Assembly (NCBI RefSeq): GCF_900112695.1
Contig: NZ_FOMT01000006.1
Coordinates: 186,001 to 250,000 of the forward strand
Origin: Paenibacillus catalpae
GTDB taxonomy: Bacteria; Bacillota; Bacilli; Paenibacillales; Paenibacillaceae
Direction: 5' to 3'
DNA length: 64,000 bases
The notes under the pieces are model-generated. The model saw only the letters and a program-made list of their open reading frames with translations. It was not told the DNA's origin and did not search any database. This document shows, in pieces, positions 16,321 to 24,265 of the stretch. The translations under genes were made by a program, and so were the position numbers. Positions within the stretch are counted from its first letter, which is position 1, and each line of letters starts with the position of its first letter.

Positions 16321-16420
16321 TGAGGGGCCGGCAGGTAGGAAAGCTGCAGGGTCCTGGCGGACCCTGGGGCGCCTAAATGGCGGGATTAAGGCCCCCTCAT
16401 CCCTGCTATAGTGAGCAGGG
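16321..16420. repeat. Cluster of short hairpins
   Basis: TGAGGGGCC (16321-16329) can pair with GGCCCCCTCA (16390-16399), enclosing CAGGGTCC (16347-16354) / GGACCCTG (16359-16366). CCCTGCT (16401-16407) pairs with AGCAGGG (16414-16420). With the long hairpin next to it and the terminator beyond, this fills the otherwise empty space from 16101 to 16507. Confidence 0.5.
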
Positions 16421-16460
16421 AAGTGCCGAGGCTACAGCTGCCGGAAGCCTCCCATATGAA

Positions 16461-16500
16461 AAAAGCGGTCATGCAGGGTAACACCTGCATGACCGCTTTT
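16461..16500 (-). terminator. Intrinsic terminator of the two-component operon
   Basis: A 17-bp perfect stem AAAAGCGGTCATGCAGG / CCTGCATGACCGCTTTT with a 6-nt loop, 8 bp beyond the kinase stop on the minus strand. The minus-strand exit reads TTTTTTCAT. Confidence 0.92.
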
Positions 16501-16507
16501 AATGAGA

Positions 16508-17794
16508 TTAATGGCGCTCAGCGGGAAGCTGAACGTAGAACGAGGTGGTTTCGCCCGGTACGCTTTTGGCGTGGATCTTGCCTTTATGCTGCTCCACGAT
16601 CGCTTTGGCGATGGCAAGGCCGAGGCCGTAGCCGCCGTTCTTCCGGGAGCGGGAGGCGTCAGCGCGGTAGAAGCGGTCAAAAATTTTGTGCAAATGCTCG
16701 GGCGAGATGCCTTCTCCGGAGTTGGTCACGGTGAGCATGACCTCGCTGCCATGTTTCCTCAGCGTCAGATCGATCGAGCCCTTCGTATTCGTATACTTGA
16801 TGGCATTATCCAGCAGGATCAGCGTCACCTGCTTCATCTGCTCGACGTTGCCGTTAATGGACAGCTCCGGTGAAATGTCATAGCTGAGCGCAATGTCCTT
16901 TTCGAAGATTACCGCTTCAAGCGTCAGAATAACACTTTCCACCGCTTCACTTAAGTCGAAGGGAGCGAAAATCACGTTGTCCCGCGCATCATCCATTTGG
17001 GTCAGGTAGAGCAGGTCGCTTGTCAGCGTCCGCATCCGCTCCGTCTCCGACTTAATATGATGCAGCCACTTCTCCTGATTGCGGATGAGATCATCATTGT
17101 TGGACAGCAGCACATCCGCATTCGTATTAATGACGGCGAGCGGCGTCCGCAGCTCATGGGAGGCGTCCGCGATGAACCGCTGCTGCTTATCGAAGGCCTC
17201 CTTGACCGGAGCGATGGAGCGGTTAGCGAAGTAACGGCTCGTGAAATAAATGACGATAAGCATGATGCAGCCTACGGCAAGGAAGGTATATAAGAGCGTC
17301 ATCAGGAATTGATGCTGATTCGTGACATCAAGGAAAACAACCGAATAGCCGTTCATAGTCTGCTGCACATCATAAGCCCACCGGTTGCCGTCCAGATTAA
17401 ACTCGCCGCGGTTGGAATCACCGTTAGAGGCAGCTTTGATCGCCAAATCATAAAATTCGCTGTCCATATCGAAGCGGGAGTCTGTCTTCGTTATTGTCCA
17501 CTCGTTATCCGTCGTAAGGGCAAAAGATACCGACCGCTCAGGCGGCGGACCGGCTTTTATGCTGCCTTCCGGTAACATCATGTCGCCGCGGCCATGATTG
17601 CCGCCGCCGTACTTGCCGCCCACAGGGCCGTCCTGCTTGCGGTAAAATTCCGAGATTTTGATAAGGTCCTCATTCATTGTCTTGCGGTTGTTCTGATAAG
17701 TGATCGTATAGATCGTGGAAAAGGCCAGAATCATTATAAAGCTGATGATTACCATGTTTACAATCAGGAACCGGTTGCGCAGCCGATTAAACAT
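16508..17794 (-). CDS. HAMP-type sensor histidine kinase of the surface-polymer locus
   Basis: A 428-residue kinase. Transmembrane helix 1 (about 10-32) is followed by a roughly 130-residue outer sensor region rich in Gly and Pro, then helix 2 (163-185) and a HAMP-like linker. The dimerisation domain has FIADASHELRTPL with phosphoacceptor His213. The ATPase domain has the N box (LLDNAIKYT), G1 (TNSGEGIS) and G2 (YGLGLAIAKAIVEQHKG). The ATG at 17794 overlaps the TAA of its regulator by one base, so the pair is translationally coupled. The stimulus is unknown; the position suggests it reads envelope state. Confidence 0.92.
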   Translation of the reverse strand: MFNRLRNRFLIVNMVIISFIMILAFSTIYTITYQNNRKTMNEDLIKISEFYRKQDGPVGGKYGGGNHGRGDMMLPEGSIKAGPPPERSVSFALTTDNEWTITKTDSRFDMDSEFYDLAIKAASNGDSNRGEFNLDGNRWAYDVQQTMNGYSVVFLDVTNQHQFLMTLLYTFLAVGCIMLIVIYFTSRYFANRSIAPVKEAFDKQQRFIADASHELRTPLAVINTNADVLLSNNDDLIRNQEKWLHHIKSETERMRTLTSDLLYLTQMDDARDNVIFAPFDLSEAVESVILTLEAVIFEKDIALSYDISPELSINGNVEQMKQVTLILLDNAIKYTNTKGSIDLTLRKHGSEVMLTVTNSGEGISPEHLHKIFDRFYRADASRSRKNGGYGLGLAIAKAIVEQHKGKIHAKSVPGETTSFYVQLPAERH

Positions 17795-18471
17795 TAGGAG
17801 GTCGCCTCCAGTACGTAGCCCACGCCACGAATCGTACTGATTTTGACCGAGGATTGGAGAAATACGAGCTTCTTCCGCAGGAAGGAAATGTACACTTCCA
17901 CATTGTTATGCTCCACGTCCGAGTCGAACCCCCACAGCTTCTCGATAATCTGCTCTTTGGAAGTAACCGCCGTTTTCCTCACAATGAGCAGCTCCATCAG
18001 TTCGCTTTCCTTCAGAATGACCTTTAATTCTTTCCCTTTGCAAATAAGCTTCAAATTCGCCGCGCTGAGCTCAATGTCGCCGAACTTCAGGCTGTCCTCC
18101 GGCACCACTTCGCCTCTTCTTCTTAATGCCGCCCTAATGCGGGCCAGCAGCTCGCCTGTTGAGAATGGCTTTGCTACATAATCATCCGCTCCATAGTCGA
18201 GTCCGGTTATTTTATCGTTAATCTCTCCTTTGGCGGTGAGCATAATGACCGGCGTTGCGATTCCTTCATCCCGAAGCTTCTTCAGTACCGTAATGCCGTC
18301 CATCTCCGGAAGCATGATATCGAGCAGCAGCAGATCATAAATGCCGCATAAGGCGTTATCGAGCCCCGATTGTCCGTCATGGACAACGTCAACGGAGTAA
18401 TTATTCTTTTTCAATATTTGAGATAAGGCATCCGCCAGATTAACCTCGTCTTCTACTATTAGTATTCGCAT
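17794..18471 (-). CDS. OmpR-family response regulator of the surface-polymer locus
   Basis: A 225-residue regulator. The receiver domain has VEDE (7-10) and phosphoacceptor Asp51 in LLLLDIMLPEMDG. The C-terminal winged helix (about 130-222) ends in the typical VEVYISFLRKKL...ISTIRGVGYVLE. I start it at the ATG at 18471 (MRILIVEDE, AGAGGAAT upstream) rather than at an in-frame extension to 18555 that runs through the promoter. Its own promoter carries site A, so it is probably autoregulated. It faces the VTC operon, whose promoter carries the mirrored site B. Confidence 0.93.
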   Translation of the reverse strand: MRILIVEDEVNLADALSQILKKNNYSVDVVHDGQSGLDNALCGIYDLLLLDIMLPEMDGITVLKKLRDEGIATPVIMLTAKGEINDKITGLDYGADDYVAKPFSTGELLARIRAALRRRGEVVPEDSLKFGDIELSAANLKLICKGKELKVILKESELMELLIVRKTAVTSKEQIIEKLWGFDSDVEHNNVEVYISFLRKKLVFLQSSVKISTIRGVGYVLEATS

Positions 18472-18511
18472 GAAGTATTCCTCTTTTCGTAATTGCTGCC
18501 CTTGCAAACCT

Positions 18512-18546
18512 ATTATAGGTAGGGAACCTTTAATCAATCTTAATTC
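18512..18546 (-). promoter_or_regulatory. Promoter with shared response-regulator element, site A
   Basis: On the minus strand ATTAAGATTGATTAAAGG (in 18544-18527) ends in GGT, followed after 8 nt by a perfect -10 box TATAAT (18517-18512). It drives the regulator-kinase operon. On the plus strand it reads ACCTTTAATCAATCTTAA. It forms a 71-bp mirrored arrangement with site B. Confidence 0.75.
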
Positions 18547-18575
18547 GAAAAACAAACCTGAAATCCCTTTACAAA

Positions 18576-18610
18576 CATTTAAGATTCATTAAAGGTTGCC
18601 GCTCTATGAT
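18576..18610 (+). promoter_or_regulatory. Promoter with shared response-regulator element, site B
   Basis: TTTAAGATTCATTAAAGG (18578-18595) ends in GGT, then 8 nt (TGCCGCTC), then -10 TATGAT (18605-18610). Two half-sites of the form (A/T)TTAA(G/A) are spaced 10 bp apart, as expected for an OmpR-family dimer. It drives the VTC-DUF4956-Cthe_2159 operon. Confidence 0.75.
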
Positions 18611-18655
18611 ACAGACATGAACAGGCGGCATGCCGCAAGGAAAGGAGCTTGAACA

Positions 18656-19396
18656 ATGGCCATTGAGGTATTTAACCGACATGAGAACAAGTATTTGATG
18701 GATAATCAGTCGTTTGTCGAGATATATAACCGGCTGCTTGATTATATGGAGCTCGACGAATACAACAAGAACGATCAGTTCTACTCCATAAGCAATCTGT
18801 ACTTTGATACCGACCAGCATTCCATTATCCGCACCAGTCTGGCGAAGCCGAAATACCGGGAAAAGCTCAGGCTTAGAGCATACGGTGTTCCGAAGCAGGA
18901 TGCCAAGGTGTATCTGGAGCTGAAAAAGAAAGTATTTGGCCTGGTAAACAAACGGAGAACGGGACTGACGCTGGATGAGGCGTACGAATTCGTCCGCACG
19001 GGAGCCGAGCCGGAGCTGAAGCCTTATATGAACAAGCAGGTCATTCAGGAAATCAAATATTTTCTCGGCCGTTATGAACTGCAGCCCAAGGTGTATCTGG
19101 CTTACGACCGGATCGCCATGTTCTGCAAAAACAACCGGGATCTGCGGGTTACCTTCGATACGAATATCCGCTCAAGACGGCATGATCTCAGGCTGGAGGC
19201 CGGCGACCACGGGGATCTGATTATGGCCAAGGATCAATGGCTGATGGAAGTGAAAGCCGAGAAGACGGTTCCCGTCTGGCTCGCACAGCTGCTGTCCGAG
19301 CTTGGAATGTTTCGGATGGGATTCTCGAAATACGGCAATGAATACCGCATGAATATAAGGCAAGAAGAACGAATAAAGGAGCGCTTTTTACTATGA
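18656..19396 (+). CDS. VTC/CYTH-fold polyphosphate polymerase domain protein
   Basis: A 246-residue soluble tunnel-fold protein of the VTC domain family. Residues matching the Vtc4 active tunnel are present: Arg8 and Lys12 (RHENKY), Arg72/Arg74 (EKLRLRAYG), Glu88/Lys90 (YLELKKK), Arg152 (AYDRIAMF), Glu198/Lys200 (LMEVKAE) and Lys225 (SKYG). Yeast Vtc4 makes polyphosphate from ATP. Bacterial homologues next to DUF4956 are not biochemically defined, so polyphosphate or another phosphate transfer is only inference. The ATG at 18656 has AAAGGAG upstream. The stop overlaps the DUF4956 start (ATGA), showing coupled translation. Confidence 0.87.
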   Translation: MAIEVFNRHENKYLMDNQSFVEIYNRLLDYMELDEYNKNDQFYSISNLYFDTDQHSIIRTSLAKPKYREKLRLRAYGVPKQDAKVYLELKKKVFGLVNKRRTGLTLDEAYEFVRTGAEPELKPYMNKQVIQEIKYFLGRYELQPKVYLAYDRIAMFCKNNRDLRVTFDTNIRSRRHDLRLEAGDHGDLIMAKDQWLMEVKAEKTVPVWLAQLLSELGMFRMGFSKYGNEYRMNIRQEERIKERFLL

Positions 19397-20073
19397 TTGA
19401 TTCCCTCTTCAGCACCACGGCCACCGTGACCGAATTAACATTCGGCCAAGCTATACTTACGTTGTTATTATCGTTTGCGTTAGGTGCGATGATCAGCTTT
19501 ACGTATATGAAAACACAAACGGTCTACGCGCAAAATTTTGCATTAACCATGATTGTTCTGCCAACCATCGTTGCGATTATCATTCTGCTCATCGGCAGCA
19601 ATATCGCCAGAGCGTTCAGCCTTGCGGGTGCCTTCTCCATAATCCGGTTCCGAAGCGCGCCCGGTGATCCGAAGGATATTGCCTTCGTTCTGTTCACCAT
19701 GGCGGCTGGACTTGCGTGCGGCGTTGGCGCTTACGGCTACGCGGTTCTGTTCACCGTCGTGCTCTGTCTCTTGATGTTCCTGCTGAAAGCCGTGAAGTTC
19801 GGCTCAAAGTCGTCCGCCCAGAAGCTGCTTAAGGTAACCATTCCGGAGAACCTTGGTTATGAGGAAGCTTTTGCCGAAGTCTTCAACATCTTTAATGTGC
19901 AATATGAGCTCAAAAAAGTAAGAACAACCGAGCTCGGCAGCTTGTACGAGCTGGTCTATGCGGTCACGCTGGATCCTTCCACGAACCAGAAGGAACTTAT
20001 TGATGCGATCCGCTGCCGGAACGGCAATCTTGATATTTCCTTAACGATGACCCCTACGGTCGTTGAAGCTTGA
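19393..20073 (+). CDS. DUF4956 membrane protein
   Basis: A 226-residue protein with about four membrane helices between residues 15 and 135. The conserved cytoplasmic-side segment SLAGAFSIIRFRSAPGDPKDIAF lies between helices. The soluble C-terminus (about 145-226) has an alternating beta-alpha pattern like an ACT-type regulatory domain. DUF4956 genes are habitually next to VTC-domain genes, and the ATGA overlap here supports a complex. A plausible role is the membrane partner or channel for the VTC enzyme, as the Vtc membrane domains serve in yeast; no function is established. Confidence 0.85.
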   Translation: MIDSLFSTTATVTELTFGQAILTLLLSFALGAMISFTYMKTQTVYAQNFALTMIVLPTIVAIIILLIGSNIARAFSLAGAFSIIRFRSAPGDPKDIAFVLFTMAAGLACGVGAYGYAVLFTVVLCLLMFLLKAVKFGSKSSAQKLLKVTIPENLGYEEAFAEVFNIFNVQYELKKVRTTELGSLYELVYAVTLDPSTNQKELIDAIRCRNGNLDISLTMTPTVVEA

Positions 20074-20107
20074 TACTGCGAATGCAATATAGAGAGGAAG
20101 AGAAACG

Positions 20108-21940
20108 ATGAACAAGAAAAAGAGATTAAGTAAACTGGCATTCATTTTATTATGCGCGGCGGCTCTGTCGGCATGCAATAACAATTCCAATTCCAACGCC
20201 ACTACGAATACCACCGGCGCTGCAGGCAGCACCAACACAAGCGAAACAGCAGCAGCCGTTCAAACGGCAAGCTTTGATCTGGACACCGAGGTGGAGTATG
20301 ACGAGGACGACGCGTATTCGGATTGGAGCGCATCCGATGCAACAACGCTTACGTTAAACGGTACGACCGCAACGGTTGACGGCTCGGGTGCGGAAGTGAA
20401 GGACGGCATCATTACCATTACGGCAGCCGGAACCTACGTGGCAAGCGGCAAGCTGGATGAAGGCCGGATCGTCGTGAACGTCGCGGATAAAGGAACCGTG
20501 CGGCTTGTACTGAACGGAGCGGAGATTCATTACAGCAAGAGCTCCCCGATCTATGTAGAAGAAGCGGGCAAGCTGATTCTGTCCCTGCCGGAAGGCACAA
20601 GCAACGTGGTATCCGACGGCGATTCGTATGTATTCCCGGATGCGGAGACGGATGAGCCCAATGCGGCTATTTTCAGCAAAGACGATATGACGATTAACGG
20701 TACGGGCAAGCTGACCGTGGAAGGGAACTACAATAATGGTATTGCCAGCAAGGATAAGCTGAAAATTACCGGCGGCACGTTCGAAATCCAGGCGGCGGAT
20801 GATGCCATGATGGGGCGAGACCTTGTCGCCGTAAAGGACGGATCGTTTACGCTGAACGCAGAAGGTCACGGCATCAAGACAACCAATGATACAGAAGGCG
20901 AAGAAGGTATTATCGTCTTGGATGGCGGCACGTATAACATTCAGACCGGGAAAGACGCGCTGCACAGCACTGGCGGTTTAGCGATTGCAAGCGGTGGCTT
21001 CGAGATTTCGGCCGGTGACGACGGTATCCATGCGGAGATGGCCATGCTGATCTCTGGCGGAACAATTAACATTACGAAGAGCAACGAGGGTATTGAAGCA
21101 ACGGATATTACGATTGCAGGCGGAGATATTCAGGTTGTGGCAAGCGATGACGGTCTCAATGCAGCAACGGGCGCCGACGGTTCCGGTGTTGACGGTGCTG
21201 CTCCGGGAGGCGGCGGAAGTCCGGCAAGCGGTGCTTCAGAAGGGCTTCTCACAATCAGCGGCGGCACACTGACCGTTGATGCAGCAGGTGACGGTCTCGA
21301 TGCGAACGGCTCGATTGCGATGTCCGGAGGAACCGTGTTTGTTAATGGTCCAACAATGAACGGCAACGGCTCGCTGGATTATGACGGTACCTTCAACATG
21401 ACGGGAGGTACGCTGGTTGCGGCGGGAAGCTCCGGCATGGTACAGGCGGCATCGGACAGCTCGACACAAGCAGGCGTTCTGATGATGTTCCCGCAGGCAC
21501 AGGCGGCAGGAACACTGGTTCATTTGGAAGATGAATCAGGTAAGGCGATTGTGACGGCAGCACCTGCGAAGAGCTATCAGGCGGTATATATCAGCACGCC
21601 GGATATGGCAAAGGGCGCTTCGTACACCTTGTACTCGGGCGGCCAATCGACGGGCACTGCAACAAACGGGCTTTATGCAGACGGTGAATACAGCGGCGGC
21701 ACAAAGGTAGTATCCTTCGCCGCAGAGACGCTAGTCACTTGGGTGAATGAGTCCGGCGTAACGGAAGCCCAAAGCGGATTTGGCGGCGGCATGGGCGGTG
21801 GCGGCCGCGGCGGTCGTGGCATGGGCGGCGGAGGCGGCCGCGGTATGGGCGGCACTATGCCGCAGGACGGTGCCGCACCTCCAGACGGTGCCGCACCACC
21901 GGACGGAGCGGCTGCGCCAGATCCAACACAGGCTCAATAA
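20108..21940 (+). CDS. Cthe_2159-like carbohydrate-binding lipoprotein
   Basis: A 610-residue exported lipoprotein with lipobox AALSAC (Cys about 22) and an Asn/Thr-rich spacer. Residues about 55-460 form repeated beta-helix turns: many ISGGT/ITGGTFEI/IAGGDIQV rungs with DDGLNA and GDDGIHAE loops. This pattern matches the Cthe_2159 family, which binds acidic polysaccharide such as polygalacturonate. The C-terminus is glycine-rich (GGGMGGGGRGGRGMGG) and then has Pro-Asp-Gly-Ala-Ala repeats, probably a wall-spanning or disordered tail. Third gene of the VTC operon. It may hold or receive the polymer at the cell surface. Confidence 0.82.
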   Translation: MNKKKRLSKLAFILLCAAALSACNNNSNSNATTNTTGAAGSTNTSETAAAVQTASFDLDTEVEYDEDDAYSDWSASDATTLTLNGTTATVDGSGAEVKDGIITITAAGTYVASGKLDEGRIVVNVADKGTVRLVLNGAEIHYSKSSPIYVEEAGKLILSLPEGTSNVVSDGDSYVFPDAETDEPNAAIFSKDDMTINGTGKLTVEGNYNNGIASKDKLKITGGTFEIQAADDAMMGRDLVAVKDGSFTLNAEGHGIKTTNDTEGEEGIIVLDGGTYNIQTGKDALHSTGGLAIASGGFEISAGDDGIHAEMAMLISGGTINITKSNEGIEATDITIAGGDIQVVASDDGLNAATGADGSGVDGAAPGGGGSPASGASEGLLTISGGTLTVDAAGDGLDANGSIAMSGGTVFVNGPTMNGNGSLDYDGTFNMTGGTLVAAGSSGMVQAASDSSTQAGVLMMFPQAQAAGTLVHLEDESGKAIVTAAPAKSYQAVYISTPDMAKGASYTLYSGGQSTGTATNGLYADGEYSGGTKVVSFAAETLVTWVNESGVTEAQSGFGGGMGGGGRGGRGMGGGGGRGMGGTMPQDGAAPPDGAAPPDGAAAPDPTQAQ

Positions 21941-21953
21941 GAAGGAAAGAGGG

Positions 21954-22101
21954 CTAGGGTCCTCTAGGGACCTTAGTGGAGAAGGCAAGCCTAAAAATAG
22001 GCCGATTATCGGCTGAACTGAAGAGGTTAAGGTCCCTAGAGGGTCTTAACCTCGGAGAAAAGGCTGGAGTCAGCACCTTTAAGGTCCTTAAGGGACCTTA
22101 A
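21954..22101. repeat. Three spaced copies of a 23-bp hairpin
   Basis: The same stem-loop occurs three times: CTAGGGTCC-N5-GGACCTTAG (21954-21976), TTAAGGTCC-N5-GGGTCTTAA (inside 22025-22051, extended by GG/CC) and a perfect TTAAGGTCC-N5-GGACCTTAA (22079-22101). Mismatches between copies are G-T type and keep pairing in RNA. They lie between the Cthe_2159 stop and the operon terminator, so they would sit in the 3' end of that transcript. Confidence 0.6.
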
Positions 22102-22133
22102 TGCTTAGCCTGAGGCCTGGCCGGTAAGCTAAT

Positions 22134-22174
22134 AAAAGGAGATGTGCCGTGACAATCATGGGCATCTCCTTTTT
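22134..22174 (+). terminator. Intrinsic terminator of the VTC operon
   Basis: The stem AAAAGGAGATG / CATCTCCTTTT encloses an 18-nt loop and is followed by further T residues. From here to 22302 I see only the leader of the next gene, with a GTAAG direct repeat at 22220 and 22230. Confidence 0.8.
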
Positions 22175-22302
22175 AAATTGCAGCTTACAAGCCAGGGAAG
22201 ATCAGAACCTTTCAATATTGTAAGAAAGCGTAAGGTTAATCGATAGCTGTAGAATTCCTCCTTTTGTTACGATGAGAACAAATCAACAGGGAGGGCTTAT
22301 TT

Positions 22303-24204
22303 ATGAGCTTGCGACGGTTTGCTTTCAATAACGTAATCCGCAATTGGAGGATTTACGCGGGGTATTTTCTAAGCAGTGCATTTTCGGTCATGGTTTTTTT
22401 CGTCTATTCGATGTTTGCTTTTCATCCGGGACTGGCGGATGGCAAGATTCATGCCAATGTGTCTGTAGCTATGCATTTTGCCGAATCGGTTATTTATGTG
22501 TTCTCGTTCTTCTTTGTACTCTACTCGATGGGGTCGTTCCTGAAGACACGCAAGAAGGAGTTTGGCATACTCATCATGCACGGGATGACAAGCATGCAGC
22601 TGCGCCGTCTCGTGTTTATGGAAAATATCGTAATCGGCTTCGGCGCGACGGTGGCGGGTATTGTCGTTGGATTTGGCTTCGCCCAAATCATTCTGATGTC
22701 GGCCAAGAAGCTGCTCAGCCTCGATGAGGCGCTGCCGTTTTATTTTCCAGCCAAGGCTATTCTGCTGACCGGGGCGGCCTTTATGGCGCTGTTCCTGCTC
22801 ATCTCGTTATTTACGGTTACCGTGCTTCGGAATAATTCGCTTATTGATCTGCTGAAAGGCTCAAACAAGCCAAAGCCGGAGCCCAAAGCGTCCGCTCTGC
22901 TGTCCTGGTTTGCGCTGTTGCTTATCGTTGGCGGTTATACCGTATCCCTGCTGGCCAAAGGAATGATCGTTTTTTATGCGATGGTGCCGGTGACGATTGT
23001 CGTTATAATAGGAACGTACTTCCTGTTTACGCAGCTGAGCGTTTACGCCGTTCATAAAGGCCGCAAGAGCCGCTCCATCTTCTGGCGGAAAACGAATATC
23101 ATCCTGTTCTCGGACCTCGCTTACCGGATGAAGGATAACGCCAGAACGTTCTTTATGGTCGCGATCCTGTCGACGGTTGCTTTCTCCGCCATTGGTTCGT
23201 TGTTTGGCTTCAAATCGATGTATACGGATGTTATCAGGAACGATAATCCGTTCGCGATGAAGTACACTTCTTATGATAAGCCGTCCGAGCAGGACGCTTT
23301 GACGATAGAACAGACTTTGCAGGGATCGGGACTGTCCTATCATCCATATCAATTAACGATTAAAAATGTTGAAACGAAGGACGGCAAGCAGATCTCCGTC
23401 GTGGCAGAGTCCGCCTTTAACGCGCTTGTAAGTGCGGCTAAAGGGAATAAAGCTGACGTCGAGGGAGATGAGGCAGCGATTGTCCATTACACCAGTACCA
23501 TGATGGGTGCGGGGCAGCCTGAACTTACGCCTCTTACGCTGAAAGAATCGGCGTTGACACTGAAGCCGGTTCAAACCATTGATACGCCTGCGATTCAGGC
23601 AGGGCCGAACTATTATGTAGTGACGGATGAGCGGTTTGATCAGATGAAGGAAACGAAGAGCGTCATTTATCAATATGCCTTCGATGTGTCCGGTTCGCAT
23701 GCTGCACTGAAAAAGCTGGGTGAAGAGATCGACGGCAAGCTGGGTTATTCAGACAACGGTTCTTCGGACAACTGGTTCATGGGCGTCGATTATGAGTTGT
23801 ATAAGCAGGATCAGTTCTTTGGCGTTATCTTGTTTGTCGGATTTTTTATCGGCATTGTGTTCTTTGTTGGAGCGGGCAGCTTCCTCTATTTCCGTCTTTA
23901 TACCGACCTTGGCGAAGATAAGCGGAAGTTCCAGGCTATTCATAAGATCGGCCTTACGGACCGGGAATTGTCCTCGATTCTGTCGAAGCAGCTGATGATC
24001 CTGTTCTTTGCGCCGATTGTTGTGGCAGTCATTCATGGGGCAATTGCCCTTATAGCGATGCAGAATATGTTCGAGTACAATATGATGAAGCCGTCGCTGA
24101 CGGTACTGGGGTCCTTCGTTATCATTCAGCTCGTCTACTTCCTCTTTATCCGTACAAAATATATTTCGAACGTAAAATCAGCATGGGGGTTGCACCTTAC
24201 GTAA
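22303..24204 (+). CDS. FtsX-like ABC permease (BceB type) without adjacent ATPase
   Basis: A 633-residue protein with about ten membrane helices. Four lie near the N-terminus, there is a large outer domain between about residues 310 and 500, and more helices follow to the C-terminus. The N-terminus (RRFAFNNVIRNWRIYAGYFLSSAFSVMVFF) and layout match BceB-type permeases, which expel or detoxify cell-wall antimicrobial peptides with a BceA ATPase and usually a BceRS kinase pair. Neither partner is next to it here, which is unusual. The ATG at 22303 has GGGAGGG upstream. Its function may depend on an ATPase encoded elsewhere. Confidence 0.85.
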   Translation: MSLRRFAFNNVIRNWRIYAGYFLSSAFSVMVFFVYSMFAFHPGLADGKIHANVSVAMHFAESVIYVFSFFFVLYSMGSFLKTRKKEFGILIMHGMTSMQLRRLVFMENIVIGFGATVAGIVVGFGFAQIILMSAKKLLSLDEALPFYFPAKAILLTGAAFMALFLLISLFTVTVLRNNSLIDLLKGSNKPKPEPKASALLSWFALLLIVGGYTVSLLAKGMIVFYAMVPVTIVVIIGTYFLFTQLSVYAVHKGRKSRSIFWRKTNIILFSDLAYRMKDNARTFFMVAILSTVAFSAIGSLFGFKSMYTDVIRNDNPFAMKYTSYDKPSEQDALTIEQTLQGSGLSYHPYQLTIKNVETKDGKQISVVAESAFNALVSAAKGNKADVEGDEAAIVHYTSTMMGAGQPELTPLTLKESALTLKPVQTIDTPAIQAGPNYYVVTDERFDQMKETKSVIYQYAFDVSGSHAALKKLGEEIDGKLGYSDNGSSDNWFMGVDYELYKQDQFFGVILFVGFFIGIVFFVGAGSFLYFRLYTDLGEDKRKFQAIHKIGLTDRELSSILSKQLMILFFAPIVVAVIHGAIALIAMQNMFEYNMMKPSLTVLGSFVIIQLVYFLFIRTKYISNVKSAWGLHLT

Positions 24205-24265
24205 CGTCATGCTCTACAATAGAGCTACCGGTATAAAGCTAGCGCAAACGAAAGGGGAACAATCT

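Noticed and set aside
16119..16411. Two overlapping open frames of 85-93 codons
   Set aside because: They run through the long hairpin, are Gly/Pro/Trp-rich in both frames, and have no convincing ribosome site; the foldback explains the base pattern.
18472..18555. N-terminal extension of the OmpR-type regulator
   Set aside because: It covers the promoter and site A; the receiver domain begins directly at the ATG at 18471 with a fitting ribosome site.
22206..22216. GAACCTTTCAA before the FtsX-type permease, similar to the surface-polymer regulator element
   Set aside because: Only the AACCTTT half matches; the second half-site and the 8-nt spacing to a -10 box are missing.
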